NCBI GenBank assembly: GCA_963169665.1
Contig: CAUJET010000142.1
Location: 37,780 to 101,779, forward strand
Direction of reading: 5' to 3'
Length of the DNA stretch: 64,000 nucleotides
Source of the DNA: Actinomycetota bacterium
Lineage (GTDB): Bacteria; Actinomycetota; Acidimicrobiia; Acidimicrobiales; Ilumatobacteraceae
A model generated the notes under the pieces. The model was not told the DNA's origin, did no database searches, and saw only the letters and a program-made list of their open reading frames with translations. A program made the translations under genes and the position numbers. Of this stretch, positions 52,071-60,245 are shown one piece after another. The stretch's first letter is position 1. Every line of letters begins with the position of its first letter.

Positions 52071-52186
52071 GCCGGTGAGACTCGTGGCGCACCCGACGAC
52101 CCGATCGCGTCTGCCCTGCCCGCACCCCCGGAACCGACCTCGAAACCGAACGAAGTCTCGGCGTTGTCGGGAATGATCTGCAGGAA

Positions 52187-53272
52187 ATGTTGAAGCTGCA
52201 CACGCTGCGTGCCGATAGTCACTCCGTGGTTGGAAGTCCGAGTCTCGACGCAGCGCTGAGTCGCATCGGCCTGCACCTGTTGCAGTACCTGCACCAGGAG
52301 ACCGACGCGCACTGGTCCCTCAGCGCATCGCCGGTCGGCACCGCGTTCGGCGTCCCCGGCCACGACGGCTCTGCGCTGTCGTTCCTCTGTCTCCACGACG
52401 ACCTCGAGCCGCAGCGCTACCAACGCCTCGGCGCAGCCGTCGCGTCGGCACTCGGCGCCATCGCCGAGGCCGAATCGCGCAGCGTGGTCGTGCTCCAGGA
52501 CCCATCGGACATGGCGCCATCGGCGACCGGCGAGGTGGACGGTCGGATGATCGCCTACTTCCAGCCGATCGTCGAGCTCGCGACGGGCGAGGTGGTGGCG
52601 ATCGAGGCGCTGGCCCGGATGCAGACCTCCGACGGCGTGCTCGGCCCCGACTCGTTCCTCGACGCCTACTGCACCGGCGCCTCGATGCTCAGCCTCTTCG
52701 ACCGGATGCTCGACTCGTCGCTGCAGTTCCTCGGCGACTTCCGGCACCGGATGCCCGATCTCAGCGCCGCGCTGAACCTCGAGTTCGCCGGCGTGCCCGA
52801 CTTCGGCCTGGCCGAACTGGTGGAGCGGCGCCTGACCGAGACGGGCACCGACGCCGACGCGATCACCATCGAGCTGAACGAGCGCATCGCCTACCAGCTC
52901 ACCGATGGTGCCCGCAGCCAGCTCCGCAAACTCGTCGACCTCGGCGTGAAACTGCTCCTCGACGACGTCCCGCACAGCTTCCACGCACTCGATCAGCTCG
53001 GCGACATCCCGGTCTCGGGGGCCAAGCTCGATCGGCGCTTCGTGCAGCAGGTGAACGGCACCGAGCGCGACGTCGCCGAGGTCCGGGCGATCCTCGCCCG
53101 AGCGGCCGACGCCGGCATCGAGATGATCGCCGAGGGCGTCGAGACGCAGAGCCAGTGCGACAAGCTCGTACAGCTCGGATGCCGGTTCGGGCAGGGCTAC
53201 CTGTTCGCCGTGCCGCAACCCGCCGGGTCGCTCTCGGCCGTGCTCGGCGCACCCCTCGTCGGCAGCTGGTGA
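52187..53272 (+). CDS. EAL-domain protein with degenerate loop 6
   Basis: A 361-residue cytoplasmic protein. Residues 1 to about 110 are a small domain resembling part of a GAF fold; the EAL domain follows from about 118. EAL itself is kept (AIEALARM), as are NLEF, ELNE, the LDD pair, AKLD, AEGVE and GQGYLF, but the DDFGTGYSS loop reads DDVPHSFHA. That loop positions metals and the dimer interface, so phosphodiesterase activity may be weak or lost and the protein could act as a c-di-GMP or partner-binding sensor. Divergent from uvrA across the SOS box. The start codon is only 1 base after CAGGAA, so initiation is uncertain. Confidence 0.8.
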   Translation: MLKLHTLRADSHSVVGSPSLDAALSRIGLHLLQYLHQETDAHWSLSASPVGTAFGVPGHDGSALSFLCLHDDLEPQRYQRLGAAVASALGAIAEAESRSVVVLQDPSDMAPSATGEVDGRMIAYFQPIVELATGEVVAIEALARMQTSDGVLGPDSFLDAYCTGASMLSLFDRMLDSSLQFLGDFRHRMPDLSAALNLEFAGVPDFGLAELVERRLTETGTDADAITIELNERIAYQLTDGARSQLRKLVDLGVKLLLDDVPHSFHALDQLGDIPVSGAKLDRRFVQQVNGTERDVAEVRAILARAADAGIEMIAEGVETQSQCDKLVQLGCRFGQGYLFAVPQPAGSLSAVLGAPLVGSW

Positions 53273-53283
53273 CCATCGGCCCC

Positions 53284-53289
53284 TAGGGT
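53284..53289 (+). promoter_or_regulatory. -10 box (TAGGGT) of the DUF445 gene
   Basis: TAGGGT ends 9 bases before the ATG at 53299, in the 26-base gap after the EAL gene. It suggests separate, near-leaderless transcription. Confidence 0.45.
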
Positions 53290-53298
53290 GGGGCCACG

Positions 53299-54546
53299 AT
53301 GAACTCACCCACCGACGCCCAGCGCTCGAGCGAGCTGCGCCGCATGAAGTGGTTCGCCACCGGCCTCCTGGTGGCCGTGACGATCGTGTTCGTCGTCGCT
53401 CGGACCCTGCGCGACGACGCCGGCACCTGGCTCGGGTACGTCGAGGCCTTCGCCGAAGCGGCGATGGTCGGCGCGCTGGCCGACTGGTTCGCGGTCACCG
53501 CGCTGTTCCGCCACCCGCTCGGCCTGCCGATCCCTCACACCGCGATCATCCCGAAGCGCAAGGACCAGATCGGCGCGTCGCTCGGCCAGTTCGTGCAGGA
53601 GAACTTCCTCACCGAGGAGCTGTTGAACGAGCGTCTGCAGAAGGCACACGTCGGCGAGCGCCTCGGCGAGTGGCTGTCGCACCCGGCCAACGCACTCCGG
53701 GCCTCCGCCGCTGCCGGCGACGTACTCCGTGGCGCACTCGAGGTGGTCGACGACGAGGCGATCTCGGGATCGATCGAGGCCATGGTCGAGCGCCGCATCC
53801 GGGCGACACCGGTCGCGCCCCTGATGGGCAGGGCGATCGACGTCGCCGTGGAGAACGGCCACCATCAACGGCTCCTCGACGCGACCATGGCGGGCCTCAA
53901 GAACTTCCTCGACGACAACCGCAACACCTTCCGTGACCGACTCCAGACCGAGTCGCCGTGGTGGGTACCGGAGACGATCGACGATCGAATCTTCGACAAG
54001 ATCTTCACCGGCGTGCACCGCTTCCTCGACGACGTCGGCCGCGACCATCAGCACGAGGTCCGCCGCTCGATCGACCAGCGCGTGGTCGCCTTCGCACAAC
54101 GCCTGCGCGACGATCCGGAGTTGGTGGCCAAGGGTGAGGAGATCAAGGACGAGCTGCTCGCCCACCCCGACGTGCGCGCCTGGATCGCCTCGCTGTGGAG
54201 CGAGATGAAGACGTCGATCGAGCGCGCCGCCGTCGACCCCGACAGCGAACTGCGCCGTCGCATGACCTTCAGCCTCTCCCAGGTCGGCCAACGGCTGAAG
54301 GACGACCCCTCGCTCCAGGCGAAGGTCGACGGCTGGGTCGCCTCGGCAGGCAGCTACCTCGTCTCGAACTACCGCGGCGAGGTGAGCTCGATGATCTCCT
54401 CCACCGTCGAACGGTGGGACGCCGAGTCGACCAGTCGCCGCCTCGAGCTCCAGGTGGGGCGAGACCTGCAGTTCATCCGCATCAATGGCACCGTCGTCGG
54501 TGGCCTCGCAGGTCTGGTCATCCACCTGCTCACCGAGCTGCTCTGA
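53299..54546 (+). CDS. DUF445-family membrane protein
   Basis: A 415-residue protein of the DUF445 family, function unknown. Family marks are the N-terminal helix (about 15-36), EAFAEAAMVGALADWFAVTALFRHPLGLPIPHTAIIPKRKDQIGASLGQFVQENFLT, a long helical middle region, and the final WDAESTSRRLELQVGRDLQFIRINGTVVGGLAGLVIHL with a C-terminal membrane helix. Members are thought to sit in the envelope. Its 3' end overlaps the convergent EamA gene by 17 bases. Confidence 0.9.
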   Translation: MNSPTDAQRSSELRRMKWFATGLLVAVTIVFVVARTLRDDAGTWLGYVEAFAEAAMVGALADWFAVTALFRHPLGLPIPHTAIIPKRKDQIGASLGQFVQENFLTEELLNERLQKAHVGERLGEWLSHPANALRASAAAGDVLRGALEVVDDEAISGSIEAMVERRIRATPVAPLMGRAIDVAVENGHHQRLLDATMAGLKNFLDDNRNTFRDRLQTESPWWVPETIDDRIFDKIFTGVHRFLDDVGRDHQHEVRRSIDQRVVAFAQRLRDDPELVAKGEEIKDELLAHPDVRAWIASLWSEMKTSIERAAVDPDSELRRRMTFSLSQVGQRLKDDPSLQAKVDGWVASAGSYLVSNYRGEVSSMISSTVERWDAESTSRRLELQVGRDLQFIRINGTVVGGLAGLVIHLLTELL

Positions 54547-55429
54547 CCAGCTCCTCGGACGTCACCGGCGCCGCCGCGCGCTGCGGACGCAACGCCACCA
54601 GCACGCCGATCAGCAGCAGCAGCCCACCGCCGAACTCGGCGCCGTTGGGCCGTTGATCGAGCAGGAGCCAGGCGGCGGTCATCGCCACGACCACACCCCA
54701 CAGCGCCCACGGCACCACGGCCGACGACGGATACCGCGACAGCAGGTCGTTGAAGATCGCATAGCCCAGCAGCGAGGCGAGGCACGCGGTGTACAGGGTG
54801 GACATCACGGCCTTCCACGAGAAGTCGGCCAGCGCGTCGCCGATGGCCGCCGGCCCGTCGAGCAACATCGACAGCAGGAACAGCGGCACCGGCACCACGA
54901 GTGCCGACCACACCGTGAGCGACAGGCCGCCACGGATGCCCGACGAGCGCGACACCACGTTCCCGATCGCCCACGACACCCCGGCCAGCAGGCACAGCAC
55001 CAGCGCCGTCAGCGTGATGTGGCCGCCCCGGCCGATCCCGACGACCACCAGCCCGACGGTGCCGACGGCGACCCCGACGGCCTGACGCCGACTCGGGCGC
55101 TCACGGAGCACGCCCGCCGCGAACACCACCGTCAGGATCACCTGCGCCTGCAGCACCAGGGCGGCGATGCCGGGCGGCATGCCCGCGTGCATCGACGAGT
55201 AGAGGAACGCGAACTGACCGAGCGACATGAACGTGCCGACGGCGAGGATCTTCGGCCACGGCGCATCGGGGCGAGGCACGAGGAACACGGCCGGGAGCAG
55301 CACGACGGTGAAGCGGATGGCCGCGAACAGCAGCGGTGGCACGCCCTCCATCCCCCACCCGATCACGAGGAAGTTGATGCCCCAGATGGTGGTCACCATC
55401 GCGGCGCGGAGGGAATCACGCAGGTTCAC
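54530..55429 (-). CDS. EamA/DMT-superfamily transporter
   Basis: A 299-residue, ten-helix drug/metabolite transporter with two EamA repeats (VTTIWGINFLVIGWGMEGVPPLLFAAIRF and ALVLCLLAGVSWAIGNVVSRSSG). These export amino acids and other small metabolites. The start is uncertain: GTG at 55429 gives the usual MNLRDSL-type N-terminus; GTG 55435 and two ATGs further upstream would run into the LysR promoter and are less likely. Divergent from a LysR gene whose product probably controls it. Confidence 0.84.
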   Translation of the reverse strand: MNLRDSLRAAMVTTIWGINFLVIGWGMEGVPPLLFAAIRFTVVLLPAVFLVPRPDAPWPKILAVGTFMSLGQFAFLYSSMHAGMPPGIAALVLQAQVILTVVFAAGVLRERPSRRQAVGVAVGTVGLVVVGIGRGGHITLTALVLCLLAGVSWAIGNVVSRSSGIRGGLSLTVWSALVVPVPLFLLSMLLDGPAAIGDALADFSWKAVMSTLYTACLASLLGYAIFNDLLSRYPSSAVVPWALWGVVVAMTAAWLLLDQRPNGAEFGGGLLLLIGVLVALRPQRAAAPVTSEELVRAAR

Positions 55430-55466
55430 GCCCACAGCATGGCGACGACGACCGTGAAGCACCATC

Positions 55467-55485
55467 GAATTGATGTTGCGCATTC
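55467..55485. promoter_or_regulatory. LysR-type box (GAAT-N11-ATTC)
   Basis: A T-N11-A motif inside a GAAT/ATTC dyad in the divergent EamA-LysR interval. It overlaps the -35 position of the LysR -10 box at 55490-55495, the standard arrangement for autoregulation and control of the divergent neighbour. Confidence 0.55.
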
Positions 55486-55489
55486 CATG

Positions 55490-55495
55490 TAGCGT
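55490..55495 (+). promoter_or_regulatory. -10 box (TAGCGT) of the LysR gene
   Basis: TAGCGT ends 6 bases before the ATG at 55502. Leaderless pattern. Confidence 0.5.
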
Positions 55496-55501
55496 GGCTT
55501 C

Positions 55502-56449
55502 ATGATCGATCTGGACGCACTGGCGTCGCTACGGGCCGTCGAACAGCAGGGATCCGTCGTCGCGGCCGCCTCGGCACTCGGGTTCACGCCCAGCGCGATC
55601 TCGCAGCAGATCAAGCGGCTCGAACGACAGGCCGGCGTCGCCCTGCTCGAGCGAGTGGGCCGGGGCGTCGTGCTCACCCAGGAGGGCCGCCAGCTGGTCG
55701 AGCGCGGCGCCCGACTGCTCGACGACCTCGAGGAGATCGAGTCCGGTCTCCACCGCCGCGCCGGCACCGTCACGGGCACCATCCGCCTGGTCGCCTTCGC
55801 CACCGCGCTCCGCGGCCTCGTCGCCCCGTCGTTGCCGGCGCTGCTGCGCGAACACCCGGAGCTCCAGGTGCGACTGCTCGAGCGCGACCCCTGGGAGGCG
55901 GTCGAGCTCGTCGCCACCGGACAGAGCGACGTCGGCATCGTGCACAGTTGGGGCGACGTCCCGCTCGCGATCCCCGACCACCTCGTGGTCCACTCGCTCG
56001 TGCACGACGTGGCCGACGTGCTCGTCCCCGCCGACCACCGCCTGGCCGGCCGCGCCCGGGTGTCGCCACGCGACCTCGTCGGCGAAGGCTGGATCGCGAC
56101 ACCGGAGGGCACCATCTGCCGCGAGTGGCTGATGCGCATGCACGACGGCACCGGCGGCCTGCCCGACATCGTCCATCGTTCGGGCGAGTTCGAGACCCAC
56201 ATCGCACTCGTGCGCGCCGGCCTGGGCATCGCCCTGGTGCCCCGCCTCGGCCGGGCCGCGTTGCCCGACGGTGTCGTCGCGGTGGCGGTGCACGACCCGG
56301 AACCGCGTCGTGAGATCAGCGTGCTGGCACGTCGGACGATGAGCGAGTCGCCCGCGGTGACCGCCGTGATCGACGCGGTGCGGGCGTGGAGCCGCGAGAG
56401 CGCCCGCCCGGTCAGCCGGCGTCGCGCAGTTCGCGACGGAGCTCGTTGA
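55502..56449 (+). CDS. LysR-family transcriptional regulator
   Basis: A 315-residue LysR protein. The winged helix is [48 protein letters not shown] (residues 4-51), then the linker helix and a periplasmic-binding-protein-like effector domain ([51 protein letters not shown]). Probably senses the substrate of the divergent EamA exporter and binds the GAAT-N11-ATTC box. Its last 38 bases overlap the convergent uvrB gene. Confidence 0.9.
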   Translation: MIDLDALASLRAVEQQGSVVAAASALGFTPSAISQQIKRLERQAGVALLERVGRGVVLTQEGRQLVERGARLLDDLEEIESGLHRRAGTVTGTIRLVAFATALRGLVAPSLPALLREHPELQVRLLERDPWEAVELVATGQSDVGIVHSWGDVPLAIPDHLVVHSLVHDVADVLVPADHRLAGRARVSPRDLVGEGWIATPEGTICREWLMRMHDGTGGLPDIVHRSGEFETHIALVRAGLGIALVPRLGRAALPDGVVAVAVHDPEPRREISVLARRTMSESPAVTAVIDAVRAWSRESARPVSRRRAVRDGAR

Positions 56450-58463
56450 CCTCGTCGCGCAGGCGGGCTGCGTACTCGAACTTGAGCTCCGCAGCCGCCT
56501 CGTGCATCTCCTCTTCGAGGGTGAGGATGAGCCGGTTGAGCTCTTCCTGCGGCAGGGTCTTCAGCTCTTCCTTCACCTTGTCGCGCTCGCGGATGCGGCG
56601 ACGGTCCTTGCCCGGCACCGGTGCGCCGTCGCCGCCCCCACCACCGAGACCGAGCATCGACAGGATGTCGCCGACCGCCTTGCGGATCGTCTGCGGGTCG
56701 ATGCCGTGCTCGAGGTTGTACGCGATCTGGCGCTCACGACGGCGCTGGGTCTCCTCGATCGCCTTGGTCATCGAGTCGGTGACCTTGTCGGCGTACATGA
56801 TCACCTGACCGTCGACGTTTCTCGCGGCGCGACCCATCGTCTGGATGAGCGACGTCTCGCTGCGGAGGAAGCCCTCCTTGTCGGCGTCGAGGATGCACAC
56901 GAGGCTCACCTCGGGCAGGTCGAGGCCTTCGCGCAACAGGTTGATGCCGACGAGTGCGTCGAACTCGCCGAGACGCAGACCGCGCAGGGTCTGGATGCGG
57001 GCGATCGTGTCGATGTTGCTGTGCATGTACCGCACGCGCAGGCCCTGTTCGAGCAGGTACTCGGTGAGGTCCTCGGCCATCTTCTTGGTGAGCGTGGTGA
57101 TGAGCACGCGGTCGCCCATCGCGATGCGCTGGTTGACCTGCTCGATGAGGTCGTCGATCTGGCCCTTGGTGGGCTTGACGATCACCTCGGGATCGACGAG
57201 GCCGGTGGGCCGCACGATCTGCTCGACCACCTGGCTCGACATCCGCAGCTCGTAGGCCGCGGGAGTGGCCGACAGGAACACCACCTGGTTGATGCGCTCC
57301 ATGATCTCCTCGAAGCGCAGCGGCCGATTGTCGCGTGCACTCGGGAGCCGGAAGCCGTGCTCGACCAGCTGGTCCTTGCGGCTGCGGTCGCCCTCGTACT
57401 GACCGTGCAGCTGGGGCACCGCCACGTGGCTCTCGTCGATGACGACGAGGTAGTCGTCGGCGAAGTAGTCGAGCAGGGTGAACGGAGGTTCACCGGGCTG
57501 ACGACCGTCGATGTGCATCGAGTAGTTCTCGATGCCGTTGCAGTAGCCGACCTCCTGGATCATCTCGAGGTCGTACTGGGTGCGCATGCGCAGGCGCTGC
57601 GCCTCGAGCAGCTTGCCGTTGGCCTCGAACCAGGCGAGCCGTTCCTGCAGCTCGGCCTCGATGCCGATGACCGCCTTGCGCATCCGCTCGTCGCCCGCCA
57701 CGTAGTGCGTGGCCGGGAAGACCTGGGTACGGCTCAGCTCCTTGAGCTGCTCGCCCGTGAGCGGATCGACGATCGTGAGCCGGTCGACCGTGTCGCCGAA
57801 CATCTCGATACGCAGCACCGTCTCCTCGTACGAGGGGTGCACCTCGATGGTGTCACCGCGCACGCGGAACTTGCCGCGGCCGAGGGTCATGTCGTTGCGG
57901 TCGAACTGGAGGTCGACGAGGCGCCGCAGGATGCTGCGCTGGTCGTAGTCGACACCGACGCTGAGGTCGAGCAGTTGCCCCCGGTACTCCTCGGGGTTGC
58001 CCATGCCGTAGATGCAGCTGACCGAGGCGACGACGATGGTGTCGCGGCGGGTGAGCAGCCCGGCCGTGGCCGAGTGACGCAGACGGTCGATCTCGTCGTT
58101 GATCGACGAGTCCTTCTCGATGTAGGTGTCGCTCGCGGCGATGTACGCCTCGGGCTGGTAGTAGTCGTAGTAGCTGACGAAGTACTCGACACGGTTGTTC
58201 GGGAAGAACTCGCGCATCTCCTGCGCCAGCTGCGCAGCCAGCGACTTGTTTGGCGCGAGGATCAGCGTCGGCTTCTGCACCTGCTCGATGGTCCACGCGA
58301 TGGTCGCGCTCTTGCCCGAGCCGGTGATGCCCAGCAGCGTCTGGAACCGGTCGCCGCGCCGGATGCCCTCGCTGAGCTGTTCGATCGCCTTGGGCTGATC
58401 GCCGGCCGGCTGGAACTCCGACACCACCTTGAAGGGCTCACCGGTGAGGACGGGCGCAGTCAT
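56412..58463 (-). CDS. uvrB: Excinuclease ABC subunit B
   Basis: A 683-residue helicase-like UvrB, which receives damaged DNA from UvrA and recruits UvrC. Walker A GITGSGKS at 45-52, the beta-hairpin [11 protein letters not shown] that grips DNA, DEAD-like VVIDESHV, motif [11 protein letters not shown], and the C-terminal UVR motif [17 protein letters not shown] that mates with UvrC are all present. The ATG at 58463 lies 6 bases after a TAGGAT -10 box (leaderless), with a SOS box over the -35. Overlaps the LysR gene by 38 bases at the 3' end. Confidence 0.96.
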   Translation of the reverse strand: MTAPVLTGEPFKVVSEFQPAGDQPKAIEQLSEGIRRGDRFQTLLGITGSGKSATIAWTIEQVQKPTLILAPNKSLAAQLAQEMREFFPNNRVEYFVSYYDYYQPEAYIAASDTYIEKDSSINDEIDRLRHSATAGLLTRRDTIVVASVSCIYGMGNPEEYRGQLLDLSVGVDYDQRSILRRLVDLQFDRNDMTLGRGKFRVRGDTIEVHPSYEETVLRIEMFGDTVDRLTIVDPLTGEQLKELSRTQVFPATHYVAGDERMRKAVIGIEAELQERLAWFEANGKLLEAQRLRMRTQYDLEMIQEVGYCNGIENYSMHIDGRQPGEPPFTLLDYFADDYLVVIDESHVAVPQLHGQYEGDRSRKDQLVEHGFRLPSARDNRPLRFEEIMERINQVVFLSATPAAYELRMSSQVVEQIVRPTGLVDPEVIVKPTKGQIDDLIEQVNQRIAMGDRVLITTLTKKMAEDLTEYLLEQGLRVRYMHSNIDTIARIQTLRGLRLGEFDALVGINLLREGLDLPEVSLVCILDADKEGFLRSETSLIQTMGRAARNVDGQVIMYADKVTDSMTKAIEETQRRRERQIAYNLEHGIDPQTIRKAVGDILSMLGLGGGGGDGAPVPGKDRRRIRERDKVKEELKTLPQEELNRLILTLEEEMHEAAAELKFEYAARLRDEVNELRRELRDAG

Positions 58464-58469
58464 GGGTGG

Positions 58470-58475
58470 ATCCTA
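58470..58475 (-). promoter_or_regulatory. -10 box (TAGGAT) of uvrB
   Basis: TAGGAT on the minus strand ends 6 bases before the uvrB ATG. The 17-base-spaced -35 position is 58493-58498, overlapping the SOS box. Confidence 0.6.
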
Positions 58476-58494
58476 CCGGATGGGTGCGCGGGCC

Positions 58495-58508
58495 AGAACG
58501 CACGTTCG
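58495..58508. promoter_or_regulatory. LexA (SOS) box of uvrB
   Basis: AGAACGCACGTTCG; its reverse complement CGAACGTGCGTTCT matches 13 of 14 positions of CGAACRNRYGTTYC. The position relative to the promoter is almost the same as in uvrA. It could also affect the divergent GNAT gene. Confidence 0.85.
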
Positions 58509-58539
58509 ACGTGCCGTCCGACATGGCAGACTCCCCCGC

Positions 58540-59562
58540 ATGCTCCGCCTGCCGATCGACACTCCACGCCTTCGGATCCGGATGATGCGACGCCCCGACG
58601 CCGCGCGCCTCGCCGCCTACCGCAACCTGCCCGACATCGCCCGCTACCAGGACTGGTCGATGCCCTACTCGCTCGCACAGGCCGAGCAGGCGCTGCAGGC
58701 ACAACACGAACTCGACGGCCCCGCCGCCGGCGAGTGGGTGCAGCTCGCGATCGACCACGAGGGCGAGATGGTGGGCGACCTGGCCCTCGGCCTGCTCGCC
58801 AACGGCCACATCGGATCGCTCGGGTACACGCTCGCACCCGAGCACCAGGGCAAGGGCTTCGCGAGCGAGGCGGCCGGCGCGCTGGTCGACGCGCTGTTCG
58901 CGACCGGGGAGGTGCATCGGGTGATCGCGAGCCTCGACCCGGCGAACCTCGCCTCGATGCGCGTGCTCGAGCAACTCGGCTTCACCTTCGAGGGCATCGC
59001 CCGCAAGGCCGAACCCATCCGCGGTGAGTGGCTCGACGACATGCGCTTCGGGCTGCTCGCCGAGGACCGCGCGGCCTGGCTCGCCCGCCCGACGGCCTGC
59101 GCCGAGGTCCGCCTCGTGGAGGTCACCCCCGACAACCTCACCGCGGTCGCCGCGCTGCAGACCCACCGGTTCCAACGCCAGTTCGTCGCGCCGATGGAGC
59201 GCAACCTCGCCCAGGCGCTGGTGCCGGAGATCGTGAAGGACGGCGTGGCTGCCGTGCCGTGGTACCGGGCCGTCGAGGCCGACGGCGAGATCGTCGGCTT
59301 CGTGATGTACGCCGACGTCTCCCCCGTGGAGCCGTACCCGTTCCTGTGGCGGTTCCTGGTCGACCGCATGCACCAGCGCCGAGGCGTCGGGACGAAGGCG
59401 ATCGCCGCGGTCATCGACCACGTGCGCAGCAACGGCCACCCGGCTCTCGGGACCTCGTGGGTCGATGCCCCCGGCGGACCACGGCCCTTCTACGAACGGC
59501 TGGGTTTCGTGCCCACCGGCGAACTCGACGGCGAGGAGATCGTCGCCCGCCTCGACCTCTGA
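58540..59562 (+). CDS. Tandem two-domain GNAT acetyltransferase
   Basis: A 340-residue protein of two GNAT domains. The first (about 1-170) is RimJ/RimL-like: IDTPRLRIRMMRRPDAARLAAYRN, GSLGYTLAPEHQGKGFASEA, SLDPANLASMRVLEQLGFTFEG. The second (about 175-340) has RFLVDRMHQRRGVGTKAIAAVIDHV and GPRPFYERLGFVPTG. Both keep an acetyl-CoA loop. The ATG at 58540 gives the usual RimJ-type start. It is divergent from uvrB with the SOS box between, so it might be damage-inducible, but it has no clear -10 of its own. Substrate unknown. Confidence 0.86.
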   Translation: MLRLPIDTPRLRIRMMRRPDAARLAAYRNLPDIARYQDWSMPYSLAQAEQALQAQHELDGPAAGEWVQLAIDHEGEMVGDLALGLLANGHIGSLGYTLAPEHQGKGFASEAAGALVDALFATGEVHRVIASLDPANLASMRVLEQLGFTFEGIARKAEPIRGEWLDDMRFGLLAEDRAAWLARPTACAEVRLVEVTPDNLTAVAALQTHRFQRQFVAPMERNLAQALVPEIVKDGVAAVPWYRAVEADGEIVGFVMYADVSPVEPYPFLWRFLVDRMHQRRGVGTKAIAAVIDHVRSNGHPALGTSWVDAPGGPRPFYERLGFVPTGELDGEEIVARLDL

Positions 59563-59577
59563 CCGAGCCGCTGCCGG

Positions 59578-60225
59578 TCAGGCGTCCTTCGGCTTCGGCT
59601 TCGGCGCCGGCATCTCCCAGTCGCTCGGCAACTGCGGCAACGCAGTGAGCTCGGCCCACAGTCGGTCGATCTGCGGCGCCAGGTCGTCGAGCGTGCCGCT
59701 GTTGTCGACCACGTGGGTGGCCGTGGCCAGGCGCTGCTCACGGGTGGCCTGCTTGGCGATGCGGGCCCGTGCGTCGTCCTCGGCGAAGCCTCGCCCGCCG
59801 ATCAGCCGTTGCACCTGCACCTCGGGATCGACGTCGACCACGATCACCGCCTGCAATCCCTCGCGGGGGTTCTCGGTGAGCAACGGGATGTCCATCACCA
59901 CCACGTGCTCGGTGGCGAGCTCGGCCATCACCTGACGGTTCATCTCCGCCCCCACCGCCGGGTGGACGATCTTGTTCAGGTCCTGCAACGCCTCCGGATC
60001 GCTGAATGCGACCGCTGCGACTGCCGCACGGTCGAGGCTCCCGTCCTCGGCGATCACCTGCGGACCGAACCGCTCGGCCATCTTCGCCAGCACCGGGGAA
60101 CCGGGTCGCTGCACGTCGCGCACCACCTGATCGGCGTCGACGATCACCGCCCCCCGAGCGGCGAGCAGCGCGCTCACCGTCGACTTGCCCGACCCGATGC
60201 CACCTGTCAGCCCTACGAGGATCAC
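59578..60225 (-). CDS. coaE: Dephospho-CoA kinase, copy 2 (canonical locus)
   Basis: A 215-residue CoaE. GLTGGIGSGKSTVSALL is the P-loop, followed by VDADQVVRDVQRPG, IVHPAVGAEM, the conserved MDIPLLTE, and a lid region FAEDDARARIAKQATREQR. The C-terminal tail PAPKPKPKDA is a short proline/lysine addition. Its place beside uvrB is the usual actinobacterial one, so this is the likely housekeeping copy. The GTG at 60225 is chosen because a CATAGT box lies 7 bases upstream; a second in-frame GTG at 60231 would abut that box. Only 20 bases separate it from the divergent histidine kinase. Confidence 0.88.
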   Translation of the reverse strand: MILVGLTGGIGSGKSTVSALLAARGAVIVDADQVVRDVQRPGSPVLAKMAERFGPQVIAEDGSLDRAAVAAVAFSDPEALQDLNKIVHPAVGAEMNRQVMAELATEHVVVMDIPLLTENPREGLQAVIVVDVDPEVQVQRLIGGRGFAEDDARARIAKQATREQRLATATHVVDNSGTLDDLAPQIDRLWAELTALPQLPSDWEMPAPKPKPKDA

Positions 60226-60231
60226 GGTCAC

Positions 60232-60238
60232 TACTATG
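60232..60238. promoter_or_regulatory. Shared bidirectional -10 element (coaE / histidine kinase)
   Basis: TACTAT (60232-60237, plus strand) lies 8 bases before the kinase GTG at 60246. On the minus strand the overlapping CATAGT (60233-60238) lies 7 bases before the coaE GTG at 60225. One A/T-rich 7-mer appears to serve both directions. Confidence 0.5.
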
Positions 60239-60245
60239 CACGCCG

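Noticed and set aside
48547..52176. A 1209-codon plus-strand open frame opposite uvrA
   Set aside because: Antisense of uvrA and the MFS gene; long only because stop codons are rare at this GC content.
56502..59027. An 841-codon plus-strand open frame opposite uvrB
   Set aside because: Antisense of uvrB and out of frame with the GNAT gene; no domain.
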